A program made the position numbers and the translations under genes. A DNA stretch of 64,000 bases from positions 82,190-146,189 of the forward strand of contig NZ_CP031308.1 of assembly GCF_004799645.1 (NCBI RefSeq), written 5' to 3'. The DNA comes from Natronorubrum bangense. Lineage in GTDB: Archaea; Halobacteriota; Halobacteria; Halobacteriales; Natrialbaceae. Of this stretch, positions 63,536 to 64,000 are shown one piece after another; the first letter of the stretch is position 1, and each line of letters starts with the position of its first letter. Under the pieces are notes generated by a model, which ran no database searches, was not told the origin of the DNA, and saw only the letters and a list, made by a program, of their open reading frames with translations.

Positions 63536-64000
63536 ATGACTAGCGAACTGCAACTCGATTTCGACGTTGATCCCGAAATACAGGTCGAACGGTTCCCAAA
63601 GATCGTCCGCGAGGAATATCCGTCAGCGAGAATCCGGCACGTAGAAGAGATCCTCGTCGCTAACGACGGTCCCGTTGATTACTTGGGTGGGTTGCCCTCG
63701 AAGGGTACCAGGAACACTGTTTCTTTTACAAAGACGACGATCCCGATAGAGAGACGCTCCGCTGGCTAATCTCGATCACACCACAGGAATCGGACATGCC
63801 TCGACTCAAACGCGTCCTTCAGCAGCTGTACGACGAGTATGCAGAAGGCGACCTCGGCGTTCTCATCGAAATCCCCGATTCGTATCTTCCCGGCAGCGGT
63901 CCAAAAGCCAACATCGGATTCTATCACAACCCGCTCACAGACGAAATCAACTCCGGAATCATCACCACTCCTATCGATCAACAGGATCGGATTCTGGAAG
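63536..64000 (+). pseudogene. frameshifted gene of unknown function, 3' end outside window
   Basis: ATG 63536 opens MTSELQLDFDVDPEIQVERF and runs to VDYLG near 63688; there the frame shifts by one base (GGTGGGTTGCCC) into ALEGYQEHCFFYKDDDPD and MPRLKRVLQQLYDEYAEGDL, which continues in frame to the window end without a stop. Both parts are acidic and clearly coding. The joined product has at least ~153 residues and no recognised domain. It is the last of the series of broken genes in this region. Confidence 0.65.

Noticed and set aside
1..64000. CRISPR arrays, tRNA or rRNA genes
   Set aside because: No regularly spaced direct repeats and no cloverleaf or rRNA-like segment were recognised by reading; a covariance-model scan would be needed to exclude divergent RNAs.

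Overview
The window looks haloarchaeal (class Halobacteria). Predicted proteins are strongly acidic, several families are archaeal or haloarchaeal (ABCE1/Rli1, FttA/aCPSF1, GfcR, a DUF5786-like protein, PriS/PriL-like primase parts), many genes overlap as ATGA or ATGAGTAA, and upstream regions carry TTTATA-like boxes. I cannot name a species or say whether this is chromosome or megaplasmid. No rRNA, tRNA, CRISPR array, integrase, relaxase or replication origin was seen.

Region 1 (1 to about 34.4 kb) is a dense defence-type island. It holds a partial Fic-like gene, a 1990-residue HSP90/sacsin-type ATPase with a DUF3883-like end, a SNF2 helicase coupled to a coiled-coil zinc protein, a DUF1156 (COG1743) adenine methylase, an AAA/DUF4143-like ATPase, a McrB/McrC pair, an operon of DUF499 (COG1483) ATPase, second DUF1156 methylase and small protein, two small genes (one TRAM-like), a third DUF1156 methylase split by an IS66-family element, and a 900-residue GHKL ATPase with a C-terminal EVK nuclease-like domain. 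Large ATPases, methylases and nuclease-like ends together suggest a methylation-dependent anti-invader system that matches no single named system I know. Two uncharacterised genes close the region.

Region 2 (about 34.8-48.2 kb) is one translationally coupled operon for a type IV secretion/conjugation-like apparatus: VirB2-like protein, large surface protein, Tat lipoprotein, VirB6-like membrane protein, a VirB3/VirB4-N-like protein, VirB4 ATPase, a VirD4-like coupling protein with a C-terminal extension, then PriS-like and PriL-like primase proteins. It ends at decayed genes on the opposite strand.

Region 3 (about 49-64 kb) carries ABCE1, small zinc and Usp proteins, an MFS transporter, FttA, HisI, GfcR, a small HTH regulator and an enolase-superfamily sugar-acid dehydratase. 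Between them lie at least five genes broken by small indels (macro domain, RNase J, a small unknown gene, a DUF5786-like gene and the gene at the window end), so this part is either decaying or contains assembly indels.

The strongest unexpected signal is in the IS66-family element (27101-28705). It has a perfect 8-bp target duplication and would restore an 892-codon methylase frame if removed, and its length is studded with nine long, nearly perfect hairpins, eight of them inside the transposase reading frame.
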